DNA from: Chitinophagales bacterium
GTDB lineage: Bacteria > Bacteroidota > Bacteroidia > Chitinophagales > Saprospiraceae
DNA: 60,488 bases
Assembly (NCBI GenBank): GCA_022360175.1
Contig: JAKSDI010000036.1
Coordinates: 1-60,488, forward strand
Direction of reading: 5' to 3'
Shown: positions 50,690-57,986 of the stretch, in pieces
Layout of the letters: the number at the start of each line of letters is the position of its first letter
Numbering within the stretch: the stretch's first letter is position 1
Notes under the pieces: model-generated
The model's database searches: none
Told to the model about the DNA's origin: nothing
Seen by the model: only the letters and a program-made list of their open reading frames with translations
Position numbers and translations under genes: made by a program

Positions 50690-52675
50690 ATGAAAAACCT
50701 GATAGGCATCTCAACAATTATAGCCATTATCCTAGCGCTTGGCTTAGGATTGAGTAGCTGTGGCAATCAATCCACTGAAAAGCCAGGAGGAAGCAGCGCA
50801 CTGGCAGGTGATGTCGCATCGCAAGTCTATGTAGCACCAGGAGAGTACGACGAATTTTATGGTTTCTTCTCTGGTGGGTTTAGTGGGCAAGTCAGCGTAT
50901 ATGGTTTGCCATCTGGACGCTTGCTGAAGATAATACCTGTCTTTTCAGTCGATGGTGAAAAAGGATATGGCTTTAACGAGGAAACGAAACCACTTCTCGA
51001 AACATCCCATGGATTTGTACCCTGGGATGACGCTCACCACCCCGAACTTTCTCAAACAAACGGGGAGACGGATGGCCGCTGGCTGTTCATCAATGGTAAC
51101 AACACGCCTCGTGTTGCTCGTATAGATTTGACTACTTTTGAAACCGCTGAGATTATCGAAATCCCTAATAGTGGTGGTAACCACAGTTCTCCTTTTACAA
51201 CTGAAAATACCGAATATGTAGTAGCAGGTACTCGTTTCGGTGTTCCTTATCCACAAAAGGATGTTGCGATTGATAGCTATGCCGAAAATTTTAAAGGCAT
51301 GCTGACATTCATCGATGTAGCGGAAGAGGGAGAAATGGAGATTGGTTTCCAGGTATTACTTCCTGCTTTTGATTACGATTTGGCACACTCTGGTAAAGGA
51401 GCTTCTCATGGCTGGACTTTCTTCACTTCGTACAATACAGAGGAGAAAAGTACATTGCTGGAAGTGAATGCTTCTCAAAATGATAAAGACTTCATTGCAG
51501 CAGTCAACTGGAAAAAAGCAGAAGAGTATATCAAGGAAGGGAAATTTAAGGAAGTACCTGCTCGATATGCTCACAACGTCTACGACGAGCATACACACAT
51601 GGCTACTTCTACTATGAAGGAAACAGTTAAAGTGCTTGTTCCTTCTGAATGTCCTGGTTTGGTTTACTTCTTGCCTACTCCTAAATCACCTCACGGTGTA
51701 GATGTAGATCCAACGGGTGAATACATAGTAGGAAACGGAAAACTATCAGCTGACCTGACAGTCCACTCTTTCACTAAGATGCTGGCAGCAATCGAAAATG
51801 AGGCGTTTGATGGAGAAATTGATGGCGTACCTGTATTGAAGTTTGAAGATGTAGTAGGAGGTGTTGTTAAAGAACCTGGCTTAGGCCCATTGCATACAGA
51901 ATTTGATGGTAAAGGAAATGCTTACACTACTTTCTTTATCTCTTCTGAAATTGTCAAATGGAAAGTTGGTACCTGGGAAGTATTGGACCGTGCACCTTGT
52001 TATTATTCTGTAGGTCACCTGATGATCCCTGGAGGAGATTCTAAGAATCCAGAAGGTAAATATATGGTTGCTTTGAACAAAATTACGAAAGACCGTTACC
52101 TGCCTACAGGACCCGAACTTTGCCACTCTGCCCAACTATACGATATCTCGGGTGATAAGATGAAATTATTGCTGGATTTCCCAACAGTAGGAGAGCCACA
52201 CTATGCTCAGGGTATCTCGGCAGGAAGAATAATGCCAAAGTCTAAGAAGATCTATCCTATCGAGGAGAATAAACACCCTTACAGGACGATGGGAGAAGGG
52301 AAAGCCCGTGTAGAAAGAGAAGGCAATAATGTACATATTTACATGACTTCTATCCGTAGCCACTTCGCGCCGGATAATATTGAAGGAATTAAAGTAGGCG
52401 ACAAAGTGTACTTCCACCTGACCAACCTGGAACAGGACTGGGACGTACCACACGGACTAGCAGTCATGGGTGCTAATAATGCCGAGCTGCTTGTAATGCC
52501 AGGACAGACTGAAACACTCGTTTGGGAACCAAAACAAGAAGGTGTTTATCCATTCTATTGCACCGACTTCTGTTCTGCACTACACCAGGAAATGCAAGGC
52601 TACATTCGGGTTTCTTCTCGCAACTCTGATATCGCATTGAGTTGGAGCCTTGGAGAAGACGAAGAAGTACAATAG
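50690..52675 (+). CDS. nosZ: Nitrous oxide reductase, Sec-dependent lipoprotein type
   Basis: A 661-residue periplasmic copper enzyme that reduces N2O to N2. A Sec signal with lipobox LSSC replaces the twin-arginine signal of clade I enzymes, so it is clade II (atypical) and membrane-anchored. The seven-bladed propeller carries the CuZ histidines (DDAHHPELS, GGNHSSP, KSPHGVDVDP among them). The C-terminal cupredoxin has the CuA ligands C624, C628, H632 and M635 (YCTDFCSALHQEM). It is followed by membrane protein, nosL, nosD, nosF and nosY genes and preceded by a divergent Rrf2 gene. It is normally expressed under low oxygen; the upstream TGAT/ATCA palindrome fits. The sequence looks intact. 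Confidence 0.97.
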   Translation: MKNLIGISTIIAIILALGLGLSSCGNQSTEKPGGSSALAGDVASQVYVAPGEYDEFYGFFSGGFSGQVSVYGLPSGRLLKIIPVFSVDGEKGYGFNEETKPLLETSHGFVPWDDAHHPELSQTNGETDGRWLFINGNNTPRVARIDLTTFETAEIIEIPNSGGNHSSPFTTENTEYVVAGTRFGVPYPQKDVAIDSYAENFKGMLTFIDVAEEGEMEIGFQVLLPAFDYDLAHSGKGASHGWTFFTSYNTEEKSTLLEVNASQNDKDFIAAVNWKKAEEYIKEGKFKEVPARYAHNVYDEHTHMATSTMKETVKVLVPSECPGLVYFLPTPKSPHGVDVDPTGEYIVGNGKLSADLTVHSFTKMLAAIENEAFDGEIDGVPVLKFEDVVGGVVKEPGLGPLHTEFDGKGNAYTTFFISSEIVKWKVGTWEVLDRAPCYYSVGHLMIPGGDSKNPEGKYMVALNKITKDRYLPTGPELCHSAQLYDISGDKMKLLLDFPTVGEPHYAQGISAGRIMPKSKKIYPIEENKHPYRTMGEGKARVEREGNNVHIYMTSIRSHFAPDNIEGIKVGDKVYFHLTNLEQDWDVPHGLAVMGANNAELLVMPGQTETLVWEPKQEGVYPFYCTDFCSALHQEMQGYIRVSSRNSDIALSWSLGEDEEVQ

Positions 52676-52683
52676 AGACGAAT

Positions 52684-52788
52684 GTTTTCTGATGACTTTT
52701 ACGATCTGGAGTGGAAGTTATCAGAAAACGTAGATAATGAAGTTGATTATTAATTTTCGCTAAGGCGGGAGCCTTTCGAGGCCCCGCC
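52684..52788 (+). promoter_or_regulatory. Two hairpins between nosZ and the next gene
   Basis: GTTTTCTGAT (52684-52693) pairs with ATCAGAAAAC (52720-52729). Then GGCGGG-a-GCC (52764-52773) pairs with GGCCCCGCC (52780-52788), a 9-bp GC-rich stem with a one-base bulge, followed by CTTT. They could protect the 3' end of nosZ mRNA or partly terminate it, giving more nosZ than downstream product. Confidence 0.55.
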
Positions 52789-52813
52789 CTTTAACAGCAT
52801 ACAATTACTCGTA

Positions 52814-53389
52814 ATGAAACACTTCCCCAGAGCCTTGATGATTCTGGCTGCCGTTTTTCTGTCTATGCTGTTCCTATTTCCAATGTGGCAAATAACCTTA
52901 TTAGCGCCACAATATCCTGATGGAGTAACCATGTACATCTGGATTAATAAACTTGGAGGAGACAGTCCTGGCACTTTACAGAATATCAACATTCTCAATC
53001 ACTATGTGGGAATGAAATACATTGAACCTGATTCTATACCTGAGTTGAAGTATTTTCCAAAAATAATTATAGCAATGATTGCTCTGGCTATAGGAGCAGC
53101 TATTGTGAATAAACGCTGGGCCTATCTAGCTTGGGCAATATTATTTGTCGTGCTGGCAGCAGCAGGTGTTTATGATTTTTATCTATGGGAATACGATTAT
53201 GGACATAATTTGAGTGACAACGCACCAATTAAAATACCTGGTGCATCATTCCAGCCACCTTTATTAGGAACTAAAATGATTCTCAATTTTATTGCAAAAT
53301 CATATCCCCATACTGGGGGGTACTTTGCAGGAGCAGCAGGAGGCCTTGCCTTTATAGCCTGGTGGCTTAAGGGTAAAATAAAAAATTGA
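52814..53389 (+). CDS. Conserved nos-cluster membrane protein
   Basis: A 191-residue protein with about four to five transmembrane segments (near 6-28, 85-103, 107-128 and 165-185). Between the first two lies a periplasmic loop with INKLGGDSPGTLQNINILNHY and MKYIEPDSIPELKYFPK, where the histidine-containing stretch looks functionally constrained. A small membrane protein after nosZ is usual in clade II nos clusters (often called nosB), but I cannot prove this is NosB. Probable role in electron transfer or NosZ maturation at the membrane. It shares orientation with nosZ, 138 bp downstream. Confidence 0.7.
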   Translation: MKHFPRALMILAAVFLSMLFLFPMWQITLLAPQYPDGVTMYIWINKLGGDSPGTLQNINILNHYVGMKYIEPDSIPELKYFPKIIIAMIALAIGAAIVNKRWAYLAWAILFVVLAAAGVYDFYLWEYDYGHNLSDNAPIKIPGASFQPPLLGTKMILNFIAKSYPHTGGYFAGAAGGLAFIAWWLKGKIKN

Positions 53390-53407
53390 TCACATGAAAC
53401 AACTATG

Positions 53408-53448
53408 ATATTTCCTGCCTGACAGGCAAACTAGCAGGCAGGAAATAT
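53408..53448 (+). repeat. Perfect 14-bp inverted repeat within the nos operon
   Basis: ATATTTCCTGCCTG (53408-53421) and CAGGCAGGAAATAT (53435-53448) pair perfectly around a 13-nt loop, 18 bp after the membrane protein gene. No T-tract follows. CCTGCCTG/CAGGCAGG cores are common as dispersed intergenic repeats in this phylum. Confidence 0.7.
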
Positions 53449-53537
53449 TATGGGATGAAGAGCAAGCAGCTAAATAAGAGCGAAAAGCTTACATGAAACC
53501 GTTCTAACCGATTCAGCTACAGAAAAATTTTAAACAG

Positions 53538-53975
53538 ATGAAAAAGCCAATGTATTTGCTCATAGTAGTAGGGTGTCTAAGCCTGATAGCTTGTGCCCCT
53601 TCTCCTCAACCGATTGACTACGGTAATGATATGTGCCATTACTGCAAAATGACCATAGTCGATCAGCAACACGCAGCAGAAGTGATTACTTCAAAAGGAA
53701 AAGCCTATAAGTTTGATGCGATTGAATGTATGGTGAACTATCTGGGAGAAGAGCCGGAACAAACCTATGCATTTCAACTAGTAAATGACTATCAACAACC
53801 TAAGGAATTAATCCCGGCAGAAGAAAGTTTCTATCTGATTTCTGAAGCTATACCGAGCCCAATGGGGGCTAATCTTTCTGCCTTTGAAACAAAAGCTAAG
53901 GCAAAAGCTGTGCAGGCCGAAAAAGGAGGCAATGTATATAGCTGGAATGCATTACAGCAGCAGCTCAATCACTAA
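53538..53975 (+). CDS. nosL: NosL copper-binding lipoprotein
   Basis: A 145-residue lipoprotein (lipobox LIAC, Cys19) with the NosL metal motif M32-C-H-Y-C-K-M38, which binds Cu(I), and the conserved KGKAYKFDAIECMVNYL and SPMGANLSAF segments. NosL delivers copper for the CuZ centre of NosZ, working with the NosDFY complex. It is followed after 11 bp by nosD. The start at 53538 gives a good lipoprotein signal peptide. Confidence 0.95.
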   Translation: MKKPMYLLIVVGCLSLIACAPSPQPIDYGNDMCHYCKMTIVDQQHAAEVITSKGKAYKFDAIECMVNYLGEEPEQTYAFQLVNDYQQPKELIPAEESFYLISEAIPSPMGANLSAFETKAKAKAVQAEKGGNVYSWNALQQQLNH

Positions 53976-53986
53976 AATCATTTGAA

Positions 53987-55222
53987 ATGCGAAATGTCAA
54001 AATCTTATTATCGTTTTTTCTGGTGATTTCCTTTCAATCTCTACACGGAGCCCAACGCATCGTATGTGCCAGCTGCGAATATCAAAGTATCAGTGAAGCC
54101 ATAGCTGCGGCAGAACCGGGAGATGAGGTTATTATTAAAAGTGGTGTTTATAAAGAAGGTAATATTGAAGTCAATAAACATCTCTATCTGATAGGAGAAG
54201 GCTGGCCAGTACTTGATGGTGAAAATGAGACAGAAGTATTGACAATCACTGCTGACTGCGTATTTGTAGAAGGTTTGGTGATTCGAAATGTAGGGACTAG
54301 TTATCTGGTAGACAGAGCAGGTATCAGAGTGAAAAAAACGAAGCATTTCGCTATAACCAATAACCGGCTTGAGAATACCTTCTTTGGCATCTATCTCGAA
54401 CATTGCAAAGATGGAACCGTAGAGGGCAACAAGGTCATTGGTCAGGCTAAGGAGGAAATGTCCTCTGGTAATGCTATTCATCTTTGGTATTGCGAGCGAG
54501 TGGTAGTTGAGAATAATTACGTTACAGGACATCGTGATGGCATTTACTTCGAATTTGTAGATAATGGCCACATCGAGGGGAATATTAGTGAAGCTAATTT
54601 GCGATACGGCCTACACTTCATGTTTTCAAATAACGATGATTATACGGGCAATGTCTTCCGGCAAAATGGGGCTGGGGTAGCAGTAATGTTTTCTCGTAAT
54701 ATCAATATGTGGGACAATCTTTTTGAATACAACTGGGGCCGTGCATCTTATGGCTTGCTGCTAAAAGAAATTTACGATGCAGAGATTCATCATAATACAT
54801 TCCGAGAAAATACTTTGGGTATTTACGTAGAGGGATCTACGCGGATACATTATCACAGCAACGATTTTGATAGAAATGGCTGGGCAATTAAGATGTCTGG
54901 CGGTTGCCTGGATAACAAAATACACACTAATAATTTTCGCTATAATACTTTTGACTTAGCGATCAATAGCCCTCCCAATAATAATTCCTTTGATGGAAAC
55001 TACTGGAGTGCTTATACCGGATATGACTTGGAACGCGATGGGATAGGTGATGTACCCTATCGGCCAGTAAAATTATTCAATTATGTAGTAAACCGGACTC
55101 CTGAAGCCATGGTATTGCTGAGAAGCTTATTTATAGACTTACTCAACTTTTCCGAAAAAGTAAGCCCTGTCTTTACCCCGGCGAATGTAGCAGATAATGC
55201 ACCTCGTATGCAGGCATTTTGA
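53987..55222 (+). CDS. nosD: NosD periplasmic maturation protein
   Basis: A 411-residue periplasmic protein with signal peptide (MRNVKILLSFFLVISFQSLHG) and a right-handed parallel beta-helix of the CASH/NosD type. Repeated turns read like GIYLEHCKDGTVEGNKV, AIHLWYCERVVVENNYV, GIYFEFVDNGHIEGNIS and GLHFMFSNNDDYTGNVF. It shuttles copper to NosZ in complex with the NosF/NosY transporter. It is followed by nosF after 58 bp. Family and context agree fully. Confidence 0.95.
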   Translation: MRNVKILLSFFLVISFQSLHGAQRIVCASCEYQSISEAIAAAEPGDEVIIKSGVYKEGNIEVNKHLYLIGEGWPVLDGENETEVLTITADCVFVEGLVIRNVGTSYLVDRAGIRVKKTKHFAITNNRLENTFFGIYLEHCKDGTVEGNKVIGQAKEEMSSGNAIHLWYCERVVVENNYVTGHRDGIYFEFVDNGHIEGNISEANLRYGLHFMFSNNDDYTGNVFRQNGAGVAVMFSRNINMWDNLFEYNWGRASYGLLLKEIYDAEIHHNTFRENTLGIYVEGSTRIHYHSNDFDRNGWAIKMSGGCLDNKIHTNNFRYNTFDLAINSPPNNNSFDGNYWSAYTGYDLERDGIGDVPYRPVKLFNYVVNRTPEAMVLLRSLFIDLLNFSEKVSPVFTPANVADNAPRMQAF

Positions 55223-55280
55223 TATGGATATATCAGAAGCCTTTATGCAAAGAAGCTTTTATAACTATAAAAAAACACCA

Positions 55281-56048
55281 ATGATCACCATACAAAATAT
55301 TAGCAAATCATTTGGCAGTTTACAGGTGCTTAAGAATCTGGATTTAGACCTTAAGCAGGGAGGAAAAATTACAGCCATTCTAGGGCCTAATGGTTCAGGA
55401 AAAACGACTCTGATAAAATCTATATTGGGCATGGTACTGCCGGATGCTGGCTCAATCACTTTTGAGGGAGGAGCAATCAAAGGAAAATGGGCGTACAGAA
55501 ATCGGATCGATTATCTGCCACAAATTGCCCGCTTCCCAGAAAATTTAACGGTACACGAATTGCTAAAGATGGTGCAGGATTTGCGTGGAGGAAAACCGCA
55601 AGCAGAACACCTTATTGAGCGTTTTGCTTTAAAACCATTTCTTCACAAACGTTTAGGTACTTTGTCGGGAGGAACTCGCCAGAAAGTGAATATCGTACAG
55701 GCCTTAATGTACGATAGCCCTGTCTTAATCCTTGACGAACCTACCAATGGACTTGATCCCGTGGCACTCCTGGAGTTGAAAAGCCTGCTAGATGAAGAGC
55801 GCAAAAATGGAAAACTGATTTTGATCACGACTCATATCATGAGTTTTGTAGAGCAAATGGCGGATGAAGTGGTCTTTTTGCTGGAAGGTAAGGTACACTT
55901 CAGAGGCAATCAACAACAGCTTAAAGAACGCTATAATGCAGCCAGCCTGGAGCATGCTATTGCTGCTATCCTGAAGGAAGAGCCGCTGGAAATATCTGCA
56001 AATGGCCATAGTAAAACGAAAGCAAGGCTGATATTTAGTACTAGCTGA
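55281..56048 (+). CDS. nosF: NosF ABC transporter ATPase
   Basis: A 255-residue ATPase with Walker A GPNGSGKTT (35-43), signature LSGGTRQKV, Walker B VLILDEPT and the switch His in ITTHIM, so it should be active. The ATG at 55281 is chosen because the family begins MITIQNISKSFG; upstream starts at 55197 would overlap nosD and add unrelated residues. It powers the NosDFY complex in copper-site assembly of NosZ. Confidence 0.94.
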   Translation: MITIQNISKSFGSLQVLKNLDLDLKQGGKITAILGPNGSGKTTLIKSILGMVLPDAGSITFEGGAIKGKWAYRNRIDYLPQIARFPENLTVHELLKMVQDLRGGKPQAEHLIERFALKPFLHKRLGTLSGGTRQKVNIVQALMYDSPVLILDEPTNGLDPVALLELKSLLDEERKNGKLILITTHIMSFVEQMADEVVFLLEGKVHFRGNQQQLKERYNAASLEHAIAAILKEEPLEISANGHSKTKARLIFSTS

Positions 56049-56063
56049 AAAACGATACCGTAG

Positions 56064-56081
56064 CGGCGAATTCATTCGCCG
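56064..56081. repeat. GGCGAATTCATTCGCC-type hairpin
   Basis: CGGCGAAT and ATTCGCCG are inverted around TC, 16 bp after nosF. With the preceding ACCGTAG it looks like a dispersed intergenic palindrome rather than a terminator, since no T-tract follows. Confidence 0.5.
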
Positions 56082-56151
56082 TAAGAATACCAGCACATCC
56101 AGAAAGCAACTTTCGACCCAATAAATAAGCTTAATAGTAAAACAAACAAGC

Positions 56152-56934
56152 ATGTTCAAAATACTCAAATATACCTTTTACGACTTGATGCGTAGCCGCT
56201 GGTTGTATATCTATGCAGCCTTTTACTTACTGCTATCCGTTTCTTTACTTTGGTTGGGAGGGAGCGTATCGAAGGCCGTAATCAGCCTGATGAACGTCAT
56301 TTTGGTATTAGTGCCTCTGATTGCCACCATGTTTGGTGTGATGTACTATTATAATTCTCGAGAGTTTACAGAATTATTGTTGGCTCAGCCAGTACGGCGC
56401 ACGCACATATTCTTTGGTCAATACCTGGGCGTTGCAGGCTCCTTGTCTTTATGCCTGATGCTGGGTTTAGGAGTACCATTTATTTTCTATGGCATTTTTG
56501 GCAGTACTGAAATATTCAATTTTACGGTCTTATTGCTGGTAGGTTTAGCACTATCATTTATTTTTTCTGCTATCGCTTTTTTTATCGCACTTCGCAATGA
56601 AAACCGTATCAAAGGTTTTGGACTGGCCATCCTTAGTTGGTTGTTTTTTGCCGTCATCTATGATGGCATGTTCCTCCTGGCCTTATCACTTTTTAATGAC
56701 TATCCATTAGAAGGCTTTGCCATAGGTGCTTCCCTTTTTAACCCTATCGACTTATCACGCATACTCGTTTTGCTTAAGCTGGATATATCGGCACTGATGG
56801 GATATACAGGAGCTGTATTTCAGAAGTTTTTGGGTACAATAATCGGGATTGCTTGTTCCGCTCTTATACTATTGCTTTGGGTAGTAATACCTGCTCTGGG
56901 CATTAAACGTATTGCAATGAGAAAAGACTTTTAA
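56152..56934 (+). CDS. nosY: NosY ABC transporter permease
   Basis: A 260-residue integral membrane protein with six predicted helices (near 17-37, 50-70, 97-120, 128-150, 160-185, 228-250). Typical NosY text includes YTFYDLMRSRWLYIYAAFYLL, YNSREFTELLLAQPVRR and SLFNPIDLSRI. It pairs with NosF to move or energise copper or sulfur transfer via NosD to NosZ. It is the last canonical nos gene; the ABC pair and NosD are all in one direction. Confidence 0.93.
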   Translation: MFKILKYTFYDLMRSRWLYIYAAFYLLLSVSLLWLGGSVSKAVISLMNVILVLVPLIATMFGVMYYYNSREFTELLLAQPVRRTHIFFGQYLGVAGSLSLCLMLGLGVPFIFYGIFGSTEIFNFTVLLLVGLALSFIFSAIAFFIALRNENRIKGFGLAILSWLFFAVIYDGMFLLALSLFNDYPLEGFAIGASLFNPIDLSRILVLLKLDISALMGYTGAVFQKFLGTIIGIACSALILLLWVVIPALGIKRIAMRKDF

Positions 56935-57046
56935 TAACCTCAGTCATGGTGACAAAAGTTATTGTTGCCCTATATCTGGTTAAGTAATTTTGTAAAATGA
57001 TACACGGAAGCTATTTAAGCTTACTTTACTAAAATAATAAACCAGA

Positions 57047-57130
57047 TCCCCGAGCTTTCAGTCGATTCCTTTCGCCTAAAAGGCAAACATATGCTCCCTT
57101 GGGGGAGCTGCCCACAGGGCTAAAGGGGAT
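57047..57130 (+). repeat. Composite intergenic repeat, copy B
   Basis: CCCCGAGCTTTCAG, then ATGCTCCCTTGGGGGAGCTG (a strong hairpin by itself) and CCACAGGGCTAAAGGGG. The module order is the same as copy A at 49857-49950. Confidence 0.6.
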
Positions 57131-57178
57131 ATTTGATAAGTTTAAATCATTTCACGTTTTTAAATTATCAAAATAACA

Positions 57179-57559
57179 ATGCTTCATAAGCTGATCATAC
57201 ATATTCTCATCATTGTCATTGCGGTTCAGACAGGCCGTGATGCAATGACCAGCTTATGGTTTCTAGCTAATCGGGAAGCTATTACGGATCAGTATTGTAT
57301 CAATCAGGATGAACCTCTTCTGATGTGCCAGGGTACATGTTATTTGCAAAATGTATTAGAAGAACAACATCAGCCGAACGATCATAATCCTTTAAAAATA
57401 CCTCCTACAGAAGAACATATATCTTTTATCCTTCCTCTCATTGCCTATCAGAGAGTACAACATATAGATGTTCTTCTGCAAAGAAGCGGAGACTTTTACT
57501 ACAATTTACCAAAGAGCCGCTTGGCTATTGCTTCTCTTTTCCATCCTCCTCAGGTGTAG
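57179..57559 (+). CDS. Small membrane-anchored CxGxC protein
   Basis: A 126-residue protein with an N-terminal hydrophobic segment (LIIHILIIVIAVQTG, about 5-19) that acts as signal or anchor. The body has C40 and the motif C50-Q-G-T-C54 followed by YLQNVLEEQH, a pattern I associate with short Bacteroidota proteins of unknown role encoded near copper and TonB-receptor genes. Its position between nosY and an OprC/NosA-type copper receptor supports a copper-handling role, by inference. The remainder is poorly structured and has several histidines and prolines. Confidence 0.65.
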   Translation: MLHKLIIHILIIVIAVQTGRDAMTSLWFLANREAITDQYCINQDEPLLMCQGTCYLQNVLEEQHQPNDHNPLKIPPTEEHISFILPLIAYQRVQHIDVLLQRSGDFYYNLPKSRLAIASLFHPPQV

Positions 57560-57986
57560 TTTATAGTTCGAGGCATATGTATTTGGAAAGTTTTGGGTTG
57601 TACCAATTTTTCATGTCTGATAAAGGCTTAAAAAAGGTAGATTTTTGATGATAATTTGTATTCAAATTTTAATCCAACTACTTCCTGTACAATTGTCATA
57701 TGCTATAACTATTACACGATCACTTAGTATTAATCTTTATTCATCACCATAAGTAGGAAATAGAACTTAGGACTTCAAGTGATTTAAATTTATAGAATGC
57801 CCTCTTCAGTCTTATGGACAGTTCTCTTGAGGGAGCACAGCACATGTACCCCTTTGGAGGGGTCGGCTGGAAGCCGGGGGAGGAATACATATTTAGTCAC
57901 CGAAAAAATGGTTCGATGTTCTTGTTTTAGTGTCTGAGATAAACAAGTTCTTAGGTATTTCTTCCTTATGGGTAAATCGTATTAAA
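57560..57986. other. Intergenic region with composite repeat copy C
   Basis: No gene is seen. Copy C of the composite repeat (57799-57884) occupies the centre in reverse orientation. The promoter of the receptor gene should lie here, but no clear -33/-7 pair was found. Confidence 0.4.
57799..57884 (-). repeat. Composite intergenic repeat, copy C
   Basis: Reverse-oriented relative to copies A and B. Read on the minus strand it has CCTCCCCCGGCTTCCAGCCG, CCCCTCCAAAGGGG, GTGCTCCCTC and GACTGAAGAGGGC, the same modules in the same order. Confidence 0.6.
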
